A stretch of DNA of 32,977 nt from Brevundimonas sp. (GTDB lineage: Bacteria > Pseudomonadota > Alphaproteobacteria > Caulobacterales > Caulobacteraceae). The stretch spans positions 1 through 32,977 of the forward strand of contig NZ_JAEMRD010000023.1 of NCBI RefSeq assembly GCF_016463485.1. The letters are read 5' to 3'. The number at the start of each line of letters is the position of its first letter. The first letter of the stretch is position 1. Under the pieces are notes generated by a model that saw only the letters and a list, made by a program, of their open reading frames with translations, had not been told where the DNA came from and did no database searches. Below, one piece after another: positions 22,955 to 31,649 of the stretch. Position numbers and translations under genes: made by a program.

Positions 22955-25900
22955 CTATCCGGCCGACGAGTCCTCGCCACGTGCCAGCAGATCGCCCAGC
23001 GCCTCGCGCAACTGCTCGCTGGAGTAGGGTTTCCTCAGGAAGGGCCAGGGCGCGTCGGCCAGGGCCTCGTCGACGTCGTCACCGGCATAGCCTGACGTCA
23101 GCAGGATCGGCAGGCCAGGGTGCCGCTCGCCGCACGACCGGGCCAGCTCGATCCCCGTCATGCCGCCGGGCATGACCACGTCCGACACCATCACGTCGAA
23201 GCGACCCTGATCCAGTACCTGTAGCGCATCCGGGCCCGTCTCGACCGCTTCGACCACAAAGCCGAGCCCGGTCAGCAAATCGACGGCGATGGCCGAGACG
23301 TTCAGGTCGTCCTCGACCAGCAACAGCCGCGTCCCCGGAGCGATGACGCCGGGTCCCACGACCTCTTCCTCGCTGGCCAGGCTGTCGGTCGGGTCGAGTG
23401 GAGGCAGATACAGATGGATCTCGGCGCCCTTGCCCGGCGCGGAGATCACCTTGGCGGCCCCGCCGCTCTGGCGTGCGAACCCATAGACCTGGCTGAGACC
23501 CAGGCCCGTGCCCTTGCCGATCGCCTTGGTGGTGAAGAAGGGTTCGAACACCCTGACCAGGGTATCGGCGTCCATGCCCGCCCCGTTGTCGGCGACGGTG
23601 ACGCAGACGTACTCGCCGGGCGCGAGGTCCATAACCTCGCCCGGCTCGACCTGGCAGCGCAGAGTCTGGACCGTGATCCGGCCCTTGTGGCCCGGCTTGT
23701 CGCCCATGCGGGCCACGACGGCGTCGCGGGCGTTGACCAGCAGGTTGATCAGGGCCGCCTCGAACTGGGACGGATCGACATTGACCCGCGCCCCGCCGCG
23801 ACGAAGCTTGAAGCGCAGGTCGATGGTCTCGCCGACCGCGCGGCGCAGAAGGGGCTCGCCTTCCTGGATCTGGGCGTTCAGGTCGATCGCCTGGGGGCGC
23901 AGGGCCTGGCGACGCGAGAAGGCCAGAAGCTGGTGGGTCAGACCCTCGCCGCGCCGGGCGGCGGCCAGGGCTGCCTCGCCCAGCTTCTTGCGCCGGGCCG
24001 CGTCGTCGGGCGAGCGCAACATCATGTCCAGCGCTCCGATGACGACGGTCAGCAGGTTGTTGAAGTCGTGGGCCACGCCGCCGGTCAGACGACCCACCGC
24101 CTCCATCCGCTGGGCGTGCATCAGGTCGGCCTCGGCCTTGGCCTTTTCGGCGAGGGCTTCGCCGACGCGTTCCTCGAGCAGTTCGTTGATGCGTTTCAGG
24201 TCGTCCTCGGCCCGACGGGCCTCGGTCACATCCAGACTGGCACCGACATAGCCCTGGAACACGCCGGAGGCGTCGAAGCGCGGGATGCCCTCGCTGCGCA
24301 GCCAGCGCAGCCCCTCGGTCGGGTGGATGACGCGCATGATCGCCTCGAACCGGCCGTGGGCCTTCAGAGCCGTCATGAAGGCGCGGGTGAAGGGCTCCAG
24401 ATCGTCGGGGTGGACCCGGCTCTGCCACCGCTCGCCCATCAGTTCGCCGGTATCGACCCCGAAGACGGAGGTGTAGCGCTGATTGACGAAGACGATCCGG
24501 GTGTCGGCGTCGGTCATCCAGATGAACACCGGCGCGCTGTCGGCGACGGTGCGGAACCGGGCCTCGGATTCGCTGATCCGGTGCTCGGCGTCGATGCGGG
24601 CGGTCTCGTCGCGCAGGGTCAGGACCGCGCCGATGTGAGTACCATCCGGGCCGGTCACGGGGCGTGCGTTGCCGACGGCGATGACCTCGGTGCCGTCAGG
24701 GCGGCGGATGCGCCAGCGGGCGTCGGTGACGATCTCGCCGTGCAGGACCGCGCGCGCCAGGGGCAGCTCCAGCGGCGGATAGGGCCGGCCGTCATCGGTC
24801 AGCAGATGATAGGTTTCCGAATAGGCCTCCGGCGTGACACCTACGTCCGCGACCCCGTGCAGTCGGCTGGCCGCGTCGTTGACGAAGCTGATGGTGCCCT
24901 CGCGATCGGTGACGATCACCCCCTCGCCCAACTGACCCAGGATGGCGTCGCGTTCGGCGGCCAGGGTGGCGAGGCGAGCGTTGGACTCCCGGATGTCGGT
25001 CACGTCGAACGCCACGCCGACGAAGCCGATCACCTCCCCGGCGACGCCGAACCGGGGCCGGGAGAAGGACTTCAGCCACCGGTACTGGCCGTCGTGCCTC
25101 AGATACCGGGCCTCGAGCGAGAAGGGTTCGAGCGTCGCCTCGCCGGCGAGGGATTCGGCGACCAGCCGATCCTGGTCCTCCGGATGGATGAAGCTGCGCC
25201 AGTCTGCCAGGCGCACGGTCTCGTAGGCCCCGCCCATGAAGGCGACATAGGCTTGGTTGACGAAGGCACGCGTGCGATCTTCCCGGGTCACCCAGATCAG
25301 GACGGGGGCGGTGTCGGCGACGGCGCGGAAGCGGGCCTCGCTCTCGGCCACCTCGGCCTGGGCTCGGGCGCGTTCGACCTCGGCCCAGGTGCGTTCGGCG
25401 ACGTCGTCGAGCAGGCCGAGTTCCTCGGCCGTCCAGACGCGTGGCTCTGCGCTATGGACGTTCATGAACGCGTGAAGCCGGTCACCTCGCATGAGCGGCG
25501 TCGTGGCGAAGGCGCGTATCCCGATGGCACGATAGGCGGCGGTCGTCGAAGCGGTACGCGGATCGAGATCGACGTCGTCGACAACGACCATGACGCCGGT
25601 TTGCAGTTCCTCGTCCACCTCGCCGCCGAACGTGTGGATCGGCCATTCACCGGCGCTGGTCGCCGTGCCGTCCGTCCAGTCGGGATAGAGCCGAAAGACC
25701 CCGTCGGTCCGGTCCAGTTCCCCGAACCCGGCGCGCTTGACGCCGAGGTGCTGACCCAGGGTGCGTGACGCCTCAGCCATGACGGCCTCGGTGCCGGTCA
25801 GTTGACGCAGGCGGTCGCTGAGGGCCAGCAGGAGGCTCTGGCGGCGTTCCTGGGCGGCCAGGGCGTCGAGCGCCTCGCGCTTTTCCGTGACGTCGAAGGC

Positions 25901-27058
25901 CATGCCGACATAGCCCCTGAACGCGCCGTCACCGTCGAACCGCGGATTGACCGAGACGCTGGACCAGCGCCAGGCCCCGTCATGGCGCTGGAACCGGCAC
26001 TCGAACGCATAGGGCAGATGATCCGGACGGGCCGCGCCCTGGGCCTCGGCGACCGCCGCGACGTCGTCGGGGTGGATGGTCATGCGCCACATCTGGCCCA
26101 ACAGATCCTCGGCCGGCCGACCGTAGAAGGCGACCAGGGCCTTGTTGACGAACTCGACGTCGCCGGCCTCGTCGGTCAGCCAGACCGGCGAGGGGGCGGT
26201 GTCGGCCATCAGGCGGAACCGTTCCTCGCTCTCGCGCAGGGAGGCCTCGGTCGCCTTGGCCTCGGAGATGTCGAGCACCACGGCGATGAAGCCGCGCGGC
26301 CGACCTTCGACGTCCAGCAGCCGCTGCAGACTGGTCACAGCCCAGACGACCGAGCCGTCGGGCCGCAGATAGCGTTTTTCCACCTGACCCGCGCCGCCCG
26401 CCAGGGCTGACGCCAGCAGGGCGCGCGTCGCCTCGACGTCGTCGGGATGGGTGACGTCGCGGGTGCGGATGCCGACGACATTGTCCGGTTCGAGGCCCAG
26501 CATCTCGGCGAAGCGGGCATTGGCGCTCAGGATCGCGCCGCCCATGTCGACACGGACGATGCCGGCCGCCGCCTGGTCGATCATGGCGCGCAGCTCGACC
26601 TCGGTCTCGTCGATGCGGGCATCGGCAGCCTGCTGGGCCGCCTGCACGGTCGTCAGCCGGGCCATGATCTTGCGCAGCGACGCCCCGACCCAGGTGCAGA
26701 AGATGCCGACGATGATGAAGTTGACCGTGGCGACGGCATTCAGCCGGGTCCCCATGCCGGCGTCGCCGGTGCTCAGCGCCACGATCAGCCAGCCGCCGCC
26801 GAGACAGGCGGCCGTGGCGGTCAGGCCGGCGATCCGCCCCCCGGCCAGGGCCGCCAGGATCACTCCGGGCAACAGGATGATGAAGCCGCTGATCTCCTGG
26901 TACAGGGTGCTGGCGGCATAGCGGATGGCGAGGACGGCAATCGCCCACAGCAGGCCGATCACGGCCGAGCGCCAGGCGGAAACGGGCTTCGACCTCGCGA
27001 GACGAAGCAGGCCTGCGTCCGTGTCGGCGATCCGCCTGATAAACCCGACCCAGTCCAT
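22955..27058 (-). CDS. Multi-PAS/GAF hybrid sensor histidine kinase with receiver domain
   Basis: The protein has 1367 residues. The N-terminal 130 residues hold about four membrane helices ([19 protein letters not shown] onward), resembling DUF4118/MASE-type sensor regions. Then come PAS (150-270), PAS (280-395), GAF (420-575), and three more PAS domains (about 590-710, 725-840, 855-970). Several PAS domains have the PAC-type ending ([22 protein letters not shown]). The HisKA domain carries His997 in [11 protein letters not shown]. The HATPase has [18 protein letters not shown] and [15 protein letters not shown]-terminal receiver (1244-1367) has Asp1293 (VMVSDVVMP) and Lys1343. The hybrid form implies a phosphorelay to an unknown partner. 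An exact EcfG-type promoter lies 40 nt upstream, back to back with that of dps. Confidence 0.93.
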   Translation of the reverse strand: MDWVGFIRRIADTDAGLLRLARSKPVSAWRSAVIGLLWAIAVLAIRYAASTLYQEISGFIILLPGVILAALAGGRIAGLTATAACLGGGWLIVALSTGDAGMGTRLNAVATVNFIIVGIFCTWVGASLRKIMARLTTVQAAQQAADARIDETEVELRAMIDQAAAGIVRVDMGGAILSANARFAEMLGLEPDNVVGIRTRDVTHPDDVEATRALLASALAGGAGQVEKRYLRPDGSVVWAVTSLQRLLDVEGRPRGFIAVVLDISEAKATEASLRESEERFRLMADTAPSPVWLTDEAGDVEFVNKALVAFYGRPAEDLLGQMWRMTIHPDDVAAVAEAQGAARPDHLPYAFECRFQRHDGAWRWSSVSVNPRFDGDGAFRGYVGMAFDVTEKREALDALAAQERRQSLLLALSDRLRQLTGTEAVMAEASRTLGQHLGVKRAGFGELDRTDGVFRLYPDWTDGTATSAGEWPIHTFGGEVDEELQTGVMVVVDDVDLDPRTASTTAAYRAIGIRAFATTPLMRGDRLHAFMNVHSAEPRVWTAEELGLLDDVAERTWAEVERARAQAEVAESEARFRAVADTAPVLIWVTREDRTRAFVNQAYVAFMGGAYETVRLADWRSFIHPEDQDRLVAESLAGEATLEPFSLEARYLRHDGQYRWLKSFSRPRFGVAGEVIGFVGVAFDVTDIRESNARLATLAAERDAILGQLGEGVIVTDREGTISFVNDAASRLHGVADVGVTPEAYSETYHLLTDDGRPYPPLELPLARAVLHGEIVTDARWRIRRPDGTEVIAVGNARPVTGPDGTHIGAVLTLRDETARIDAEHRISESEARFRTVADSAPVFIWMTDADTRIVFVNQRYTSVFGVDTGELMGERWQSRVHPDDLEPFTRAFMTALKAHGRFEAIMRVIHPTEGLRWLRSEGIPRFDASGVFQGYVGASLDVTEARRAEDDLKRINELLEERVGEALAEKAKAEADLMHAQRMEAVGRLTGGVAHDFNNLLTVVIGALDMMLRSPDDAARRKKLGEAALAAARRGEGLTHQLLAFSRRQALRPQAIDLNAQIQEGEPLLRRAVGETIDLRFKLRRGGARVNVDPSQFEAALINLLVNARDAVVARMGDKPGHKGRITVQTLRCQVEPGEVMDLAPGEYVCVTVADNGAGMDADTLVRVFEPFFTTKAIGKGTGLGLSQVYGFARQSGGAAKVISAPGKGAEIHLYLPPLDPTDSLASEEEVVGPGVIAPGTRLLLVEDDLNVSAIAVDLLTGLGFVVEAVETGPDALQVLDQGRFDVMVSDVVMPGGMTGIELARSCGERHPGLPILLTSGYAGDDVDEALADAPWPFLRKPYSSEQLREALGDLLARGEDSSAG

Positions 27059-27097
27059 TCATCCCCCGACCCGCAAGCGCGCTCGCGAGACCAACGC

Positions 27098-27123
27098 AAC
27101 GCCGGCAGTCGGTCTGCTGTTCC
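27098..27123 (-). promoter_or_regulatory. EcfG/SigT-type promoter (perfect) of hybrid kinase gene
   Basis: Read on the minus strand, GGAAC (27123-27119), a 17-nt spacer and CGTT (27101-27098) match the EcfG consensus. The kinase ATG lies 40 nt downstream, with GGGGGA just ahead of it. The -35 element is only 55 nt from that of the divergent dps promoter. Confidence 0.72.
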
Positions 27124-27177
27124 CCATGGACATCACAGTCGCTCGCGCGACTGTCGCACCCGGCCGGGCTTGGCGAT

Positions 27178-27202
27178 GGAACCGCGAATGACTACCTGCG
27201 TC
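27178..27202 (+). promoter_or_regulatory. EcfG-like promoter of dps
   Basis: GGAAC (27178-27182), a 16-nt spacer and CGTC (27199-27202) differ from consensus in the last base only. The dps ATG is 35 nt downstream, with AGGAG 5 nt ahead of it. Confidence 0.55.
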
Positions 27203-27236
27203 TGACGTTACGAAGTTTCGTCATCCAGGAGCAAGC

Positions 27237-27710
27237 ATGTCCGAAAAAATCGACACAGGCATCGGCAAGGCCGAGCGTACCGACGTGGCGGGCCACCTCA
27301 GCAAGGTGCTGGCCGACAGCTATGCCGTCTATCTGAAGACTCACGGCTATCACTGGAATTTGCGGGGGCCGGAGTTCTTCTCCCTGCACGGACTGCTGGA
27401 ACAACAGTACCGCGAAATCTGGGACGCGCTGGACACCATCGCCGAACGCATCCGTGCGCTGGGCGAACTGGCCCCCATGGGCGGATCGGCCTTCGCCAAC
27501 CTGACCTCGATCAAGGACGGCGATCCGGAGAAGGATTCGCAGGCCATGCTCAAGGAACTGGTCAAGGACAACGAGACCCTGATCGCCACGGCGCGCACCG
27601 CCCTTGAGGCCTGCGAAAAGGACGGCGACGACGTCTCGGTCGATCTGATGACCCAGCGGCTGGCGGCCCACGAAAAGGCCGCCTGGATGCTGCGCGCCTC
27701 CATCGCCTGA
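27237..27710 (+). CDS. dps: Dps family ferritin-like DNA-protection protein
   Basis: The protein has 157 residues, the usual length. Dps dodecamers oxidise and store iron and protect DNA in stress and starvation. The ferroxidase signature is present: THGYHWNLRGPEFFSLHGLLEQQY (His39, His51) followed by WDALDTIAERIRALG (Asp66, Glu70). AGGAG lies 5 nt before the ATG. A one-mismatch EcfG-type promoter lies upstream and is divergent from the hybrid kinase promoter, matching the expected stress control. The N-terminus is short and only mildly basic, so strong non-specific DNA binding is uncertain. Confidence 0.94.
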   Translation: MSEKIDTGIGKAERTDVAGHLSKVLADSYAVYLKTHGYHWNLRGPEFFSLHGLLEQQYREIWDALDTIAERIRALGELAPMGGSAFANLTSIKDGDPEKDSQAMLKELVKDNETLIATARTALEACEKDGDDVSVDLMTQRLAAHEKAAWMLRASIA

Positions 27711-27831
27711 AAGAAAGGCTGACGGATCGGGCCGCCGGACGCGTTCAACGACGCGACGGTGGCCCGAAAACCGCCGCTATGCCCGTGCAAGGGCTCTGCC
27801 CTGCCGGCGCTTACCGCCGCTGACCGGACCC

Positions 27832-29001
27832 ATGATGCCCATCGACTGGACCAGGACCAAGGCTTCCGCCCGCAGAGCCGCCACCGGCCTGCCTGCGATG
27901 CTGGCCGCCCTGGGCGTGGCGATGGCGGCAAGCTCTGCGCCCCGGCCCGAGATCGACCGCACGGCCGAGGCGGTGGCGCGGGTCACCCACGGCGACCTGT
28001 CGGACAAGGGGCTGGCGGCCCTGGCGGCGCGGCTTGATCCCTCGCAACTGGCCCAGGCCATGCGCGCCGATCCCAGCCGCCGCGACCCGGCGTTGTACGG
28101 CCTGACCCCGGGGTGGGAAAGCCTGACCCTGGCCGGCAAGCCCTCGCTGGATTTCGGACCCACCGGCCTGGACGCCCAGCGGCTGAACGCTGCCATGCCG
28201 TCGATGACGGGGGCCCTGCGCCCCGCCCTGCCGTTCGTGTTCAAGGCGGCGTCCGAAGCGGATCGCAGGCGCGCCCTGCGCTGCCTGACGCAAGGCATCT
28301 ATTATGAAGCGGCGCTGGAAAGCACCGAGGGTCAGGAAGGCGTGGCCCAGGTCATCCTGAACCGCGTCCGCGATCCAAACTATCCCGACACCATCTGCGG
28401 CGTCGTCTTCCAGGGTGCCGAGCGGACCACGGGCTGCCAGTTCAGCTTTACGTGCGACGGGGCGCTCGCCAACGCCCCCGTGGGCTGGGCCTGGGAGCGG
28501 GCCCGCAGCGTCGCCGAGCGCGCTCTGGCCGGCCATGTCGCCGCGCGTGTCGGGACGGCGACCCACTATCACGCCGACTATGTGCATCCCTGGTGGTCGC
28601 CGACCCTGGCCAAGATCACCCAGATCGGGGCGCACATCTTCTATCGCTGGAAGGGGGCTGCGGGCGAAACCGCATCCTTCGCCCAGGCCTATGCGACCCG
28701 CGAGCCGGTGATCGACGAGGCGCGGTTCTCGCGTCCCCGTCTGATGCTCGCGTCCGCCGAGACCTCGACCGACGCCGGGATCGCGGCTGGCGCGCCCGTG
28801 CTCAAGACCGTCGAGGTCGACGGCCAGACCCGCGTCGTCGGTGTCGTCAGCCTGGGCGGACGCCGTCTGCCGACCCCAGAGGAAGTCGCGGCCATCAATG
28901 CGCGGATCAAGGCCTTCGAGACGCCCGCGCCTGCGCCGCGCATCGAGGTGCCGGGGGCGGTGGCCATGGACGTCGAGGAAGTCGGCAAGCCCGCGTCTTG
29001 A
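27832..29001 (+). CDS. SleB-type cell wall hydrolase (paralogue 2)
   Basis: The protein has 389 residues with a basic N-terminus and a hydrophobic segment (LPAMLAALGVAMAASSA) that could be a signal peptide or anchor. The SleB/Hydrolase_2 domain lies at about 150-280: CLTQGIYYEAALESTEGQEGVAQVILNRVRDPNYPDTICGVVFQG, CQFSFTCDG and GTATHYHADYVHPWWSP. The catalytic Glu in YYEA is kept. It is clearly homologous to the protein encoded at 20556-21635 but differs in its N-terminal third and in the C-terminal tail (RLPTPEEVAAINARIKAFE). It follows dps by 121 nt on the same strand with no terminator between, so stress-linked co-transcription is possible. Confidence 0.88.
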   Translation: MMPIDWTRTKASARRAATGLPAMLAALGVAMAASSAPRPEIDRTAEAVARVTHGDLSDKGLAALAARLDPSQLAQAMRADPSRRDPALYGLTPGWESLTLAGKPSLDFGPTGLDAQRLNAAMPSMTGALRPALPFVFKAASEADRRRALRCLTQGIYYEAALESTEGQEGVAQVILNRVRDPNYPDTICGVVFQGAERTTGCQFSFTCDGALANAPVGWAWERARSVAERALAGHVAARVGTATHYHADYVHPWWSPTLAKITQIGAHIFYRWKGAAGETASFAQAYATREPVIDEARFSRPRLMLASAETSTDAGIAAGAPVLKTVEVDGQTRVVGVVSLGGRRLPTPEEVAAINARIKAFETPAPAPRIEVPGAVAMDVEEVGKPAS

Positions 29002-29054
29002 GCCGGTGATTGCCGGGTCGGGTTGCCAATATGGACAGAGAGTCGCATCTGTTC

Positions 29055-29079
29055 GGAACGAAGGCGCGTTCGCCCGGTT
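29055..29079 (+). promoter_or_regulatory. EcfG-like promoter of GAF-PAS kinase gene
   Basis: GGAAC (29055-29059), a 16-nt spacer and GGTT (29076-29079) differ from the EcfG consensus by one base. If used, transcription would begin near 29086, favouring the GTG at 29097 as the start codon over the ATG at 29031. Confidence 0.4.
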
Positions 29080-29096
29080 ATATTCGGGTGCCCACC

Positions 29097-30653
29097 GTGA
29101 CGCTTGATCAATCCGCGCCGATCTGGACCGAAGCCGACCGCGTCTCGGCCCTTCGCGGCTACGGGATTCTCGACACCCCGCGAGAGGAGGCGTTCGACAA
29201 GGTCGTCCGTCTGATCGCCAGGGTGTTCGACGCCCCGATCGCGGTGGTCAATCTGATCGACACCGACCGGCAGTGGTTCAAGGCCGAGACCGGGCTGGGC
29301 GTGCGCGAGACCCCGCTGGAGACTTCGTTCTGTGCCCACGCCCTGCTCCAGCAGGACGGAATGGTCGTGCCCGATGCGACCGAGGATCCCCGTTTCCAGT
29401 GCAATCCGCTGGTGACCGGCGAGATGGGCCTGCGCTTCTATGCCGGACGGTTGTTGAAGACGCCGGAGGGCCTGCCGCTGGGGACGCTCTGCGTGCTCGA
29501 CGACAAGGCGCGGCCCGAGGGGATCACCGACCTTCAGTCCGAGACCCTGGATGTCCTGGCCGACCTGGTCATGGAACAGATCACCCTGCGCCGGTCCGAG
29601 CGCGAACGGGCCATCGGCGAGGCGGCGCTCGATGTCAGCGAGGCCCGGTTCGCGGCCATCGCCGACTCCATGCCCCAGATGGTCTGGTCGACCCGGCCGG
29701 ACGGCTTTCACGACTACTATAATGCCCGCTGGTACGAGTTTACCGGCATGCCCGCCGGCTCGACCGACGGCGAGGGCTGGAACGGCATGTTCCACCCGGA
29801 GGACCAGGACCGCGCCTGGACCCTGTGGCAGCATTGTCTGGCGACCGGCGACCACTACGAGATTGAATACCGGCTGAGACGACATGACGGCGTGTATCGC
29901 TGGACCCTGGGCCGGGCCATGCCGATCCGGCACGCGGATGGAACCATCGTGCGCTGGTTCGGCACCTGTACCGACATCGACGACCTGAAGCGGATGGAGC
30001 AGGGCAAGGAACTGCTCAGCCAGGAACTCAGCCACCGCATCAAGAACATTTTCGCTGTCGTCTCGGCCCTGATCGCCCTGTCTGCGCGCGAATATCCCGA
30101 GGCCAAGGCCTTTGCCGTCGCCGTCCGCGACCGCATCGCCGCCCTGGCGCGCGCGCACGAGTTCGTCCGGCCCCACACCGAGGTGTCGCGCCCCACGGTC
30201 GGGGCCATGACCCTGCACGCCTTCCTGGAGGCCCTGTTCCGGCCCTATGCGGCCGATGACGGTTCTGCGCGGGTGCGGCTGAGCGGCGACGACGCCCGGT
30301 TCGACGATCAGGCGGCGACGTCGGTGGCGCTGCTGTTCCACGAACTGGCCACCAATGCCGCCAAATACGGGGCCCTGTCCCTGCCGGGCGGCCATGTGGA
30401 CCTGGAGACGCGGCTGATCGACGACCGGTTCGTCCTGACCTGGAGCGAGCGAGGCGGTCCCCCCGTTACCGGCAAGCCGGAACGCAGCGGCTTCGGATCA
30501 TCCCTGGCGACCGTGTCGGTCGAAGGTCAGTTGGGCGGTCGGCTGGAACGAAACTGGGCGCCTGGGGGTTTGATCGTGGTGGCGGATCTGCCTTCCACCG
30601 CGCTGTCGCGACGCAAGGCTGCGGAAATCATCTCGCAGATGCGAACAGCGTGA
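29097..30653 (+). CDS. GAF-PAS HWE-family sensor histidine kinase
   Basis: The protein has 518 residues from GTG at 29097 (MTLDQSAPIWTEADRVSALRGYGILDTPREEAFD), the usual N-terminus of such kinases. ATG 29031 would add 22 residues and cannot be excluded. The domains are GAF (about 30-165), PAS (182-300; MVWSTRPDGFHDYYNARWYEFTG) and HWE kinase. The phospho-acceptor is His313 (LSHRIKNIFAVVSALIALSAR). The HATPase has FHELATNAAKYGALS and the WSERGG motif that defines the HWE class. No membrane segment is present, so it is cytoplasmic. HWE kinases often feed single-domain regulators or the PhyR general stress switch. The next gene is a single-domain regulator, 58 nt downstream. Confidence 0.92.
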   Translation: MTLDQSAPIWTEADRVSALRGYGILDTPREEAFDKVVRLIARVFDAPIAVVNLIDTDRQWFKAETGLGVRETPLETSFCAHALLQQDGMVVPDATEDPRFQCNPLVTGEMGLRFYAGRLLKTPEGLPLGTLCVLDDKARPEGITDLQSETLDVLADLVMEQITLRRSERERAIGEAALDVSEARFAAIADSMPQMVWSTRPDGFHDYYNARWYEFTGMPAGSTDGEGWNGMFHPEDQDRAWTLWQHCLATGDHYEIEYRLRRHDGVYRWTLGRAMPIRHADGTIVRWFGTCTDIDDLKRMEQGKELLSQELSHRIKNIFAVVSALIALSAREYPEAKAFAVAVRDRIAALARAHEFVRPHTEVSRPTVGAMTLHAFLEALFRPYAADDGSARVRLSGDDARFDDQAATSVALLFHELATNAAKYGALSLPGGHVDLETRLIDDRFVLTWSERGGPPVTGKPERSGFGSSLATVSVEGQLGGRLERNWAPGGLIVVADLPSTALSRRKAAEIISQMRTA

Positions 30654-30711
30654 AACCCGCAAGGGCTTTCCGCGTTATTTCACGGAACGTCGATCAAGCA
30701 ACCCGGCTGTA

Positions 30712-31119
30712 ATGACTGCGCGCATTCTCATCATCGAAGACGAGGCCCTGGTGGCCATGGAACTTCGGTTTGTGCTGGAGGACCTCGGTTACGAGGTTGT
30801 CGGCAGCGCGGCTGATGCACGCACGGCGCGCAACCTCGCCAAGCAGGCTGCTGTCGATCTGGCGCTGGTCGATATCCACCTGTCGGATGGGCCCACCGGC
30901 GTCGACCTTGGCCGCGACCTGGCCCAGGAAGACGGCGTGACCGTCGTTTATATGACCGCAAACCCCGGCATGGTCCGCAATGGCGTGGCCGGCACGATCG
31001 GCGTCCTTTCCAAACCTTCGGACGAGCGCGCGGTCGAGCGGACCGTCGCCTACGCTCTGGGCCGGCGTCAGGGCGTGCCTGTCGAATACGCGCCGCCTGA
31101 ACTGCAGTTGTTCGCGTGA
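30712..31119 (+). CDS. Single-domain response regulator
   Basis: The protein has 135 residues: one receiver domain and a 15-residue tail, with no output domain. The acidic pocket is Glu9-Asp10, the phospho-acceptor Asp54 (LALVDIHLSD), the Thr switch Thr82 (VVYMTANPG) and Lys101 (LSKPSDE). Helix 1 (EALVAMELRFVLEDLGYEVVG) is typical of regulators paired with HWE kinases in alphaproteobacteria. It presumably passes phosphate from the upstream kinase to a partner or modulates another regulator by binding. Its stop overlaps the GTG start of the BLUF gene (GTGA), so the two proteins are made together. Confidence 0.9.
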   Translation: MTARILIIEDEALVAMELRFVLEDLGYEVVGSAADARTARNLAKQAAVDLALVDIHLSDGPTGVDLGRDLAQEDGVTVVYMTANPGMVRNGVAGTIGVLSKPSDERAVERTVAYALGRRQGVPVEYAPPELQLFA

Positions 31120-31643
31120 CAGTCAAACTGTCCATCGTCGGCCTGTCCGACAACGGCGCGCTGGCCCAGCTCGTCTATCGCAGCACCAGCGTCACCGGCG
31201 TGGCCAGCGCGCTGGAAATGTCCGATATCCTGGCCGAGGCCCGTCCGCGCAATGCCCAGCTGGGTATCACGGGGATCCTGACGGCCGTCGACGGTATGTT
31301 CGTGCAACTGATCGAAGGGCCGGTCGCGAGCATCGAAGGCCTTCTGGTCCGCTTGGCCCAGGACCGACGCCACACGGATCTCGAGGTTGTGGACCGTCGC
31401 CTCACCGATGATCGGGCCTTCGGCGACTGGGACATGGTCAGCCCCCGCTTTGCGCCCGCAGAGCTGACCGCCCTGTCTAGGCTGCTGGCGAGCGGGGCCC
31501 CGTCGCTGGACGACCTGATCGAGGTCCTGTCCCGGGCCTGCAAGCGCCAGGAGGCCGTCCTGGAAGGCCGCGACCGCCCGCTCGCCCAGACCGCGCTGGC
31601 CGATACGCGCTTTCTGGTCGACAGGGTCGAACCCGACATCTGA
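31116..31643 (+). CDS. BLUF-domain blue-light photoreceptor
   Basis: The protein has 175 residues from GTG at 31116, overlapping the regulator stop. The FAD-binding BLUF domain is at about 17-110. The key residues align with AppA almost number for number: Tyr21 (LVYRS), Asn46 (RPRNAQLGITG), Gln64 (MFVQLIEGP), Trp105 and Met107 (GDWDM). All residues needed for the light-driven hydrogen-bond switch are present. The C-terminal 65 residues are helical with no known output domain, so it is a short BLUF protein that must signal through a partner. Coupling to the response regulator suggests that partner. It converges on trxB with a 6-nt gap. Confidence 0.92.
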   Translation: MTVKLSIVGLSDNGALAQLVYRSTSVTGVASALEMSDILAEARPRNAQLGITGILTAVDGMFVQLIEGPVASIEGLLVRLAQDRRHTDLEVVDRRLTDDRAFGDWDMVSPRFAPAELTALSRLLASGAPSLDDLIEVLSRACKRQEAVLEGRDRPLAQTALADTRFLVDRVEPDI

Positions 31644-31649
31644 TCTGGC

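Noticed and set aside
23414-25768. 784-residue plus-strand ORF
   Set aside because: It is antisense to the hybrid kinase and has no recognisable domain; long antisense frames are expected at this GC content.
28689-30395. 568-residue minus-strand ORF
   Set aside because: It is antisense to the SleB and HWE kinase genes, both clearly real.
30684-30709. GGAAC upstream of the response regulator, possible EcfG promoter
   Set aside because: The base pattern at 16-17 nt downstream is GGCT, with no GTT core.
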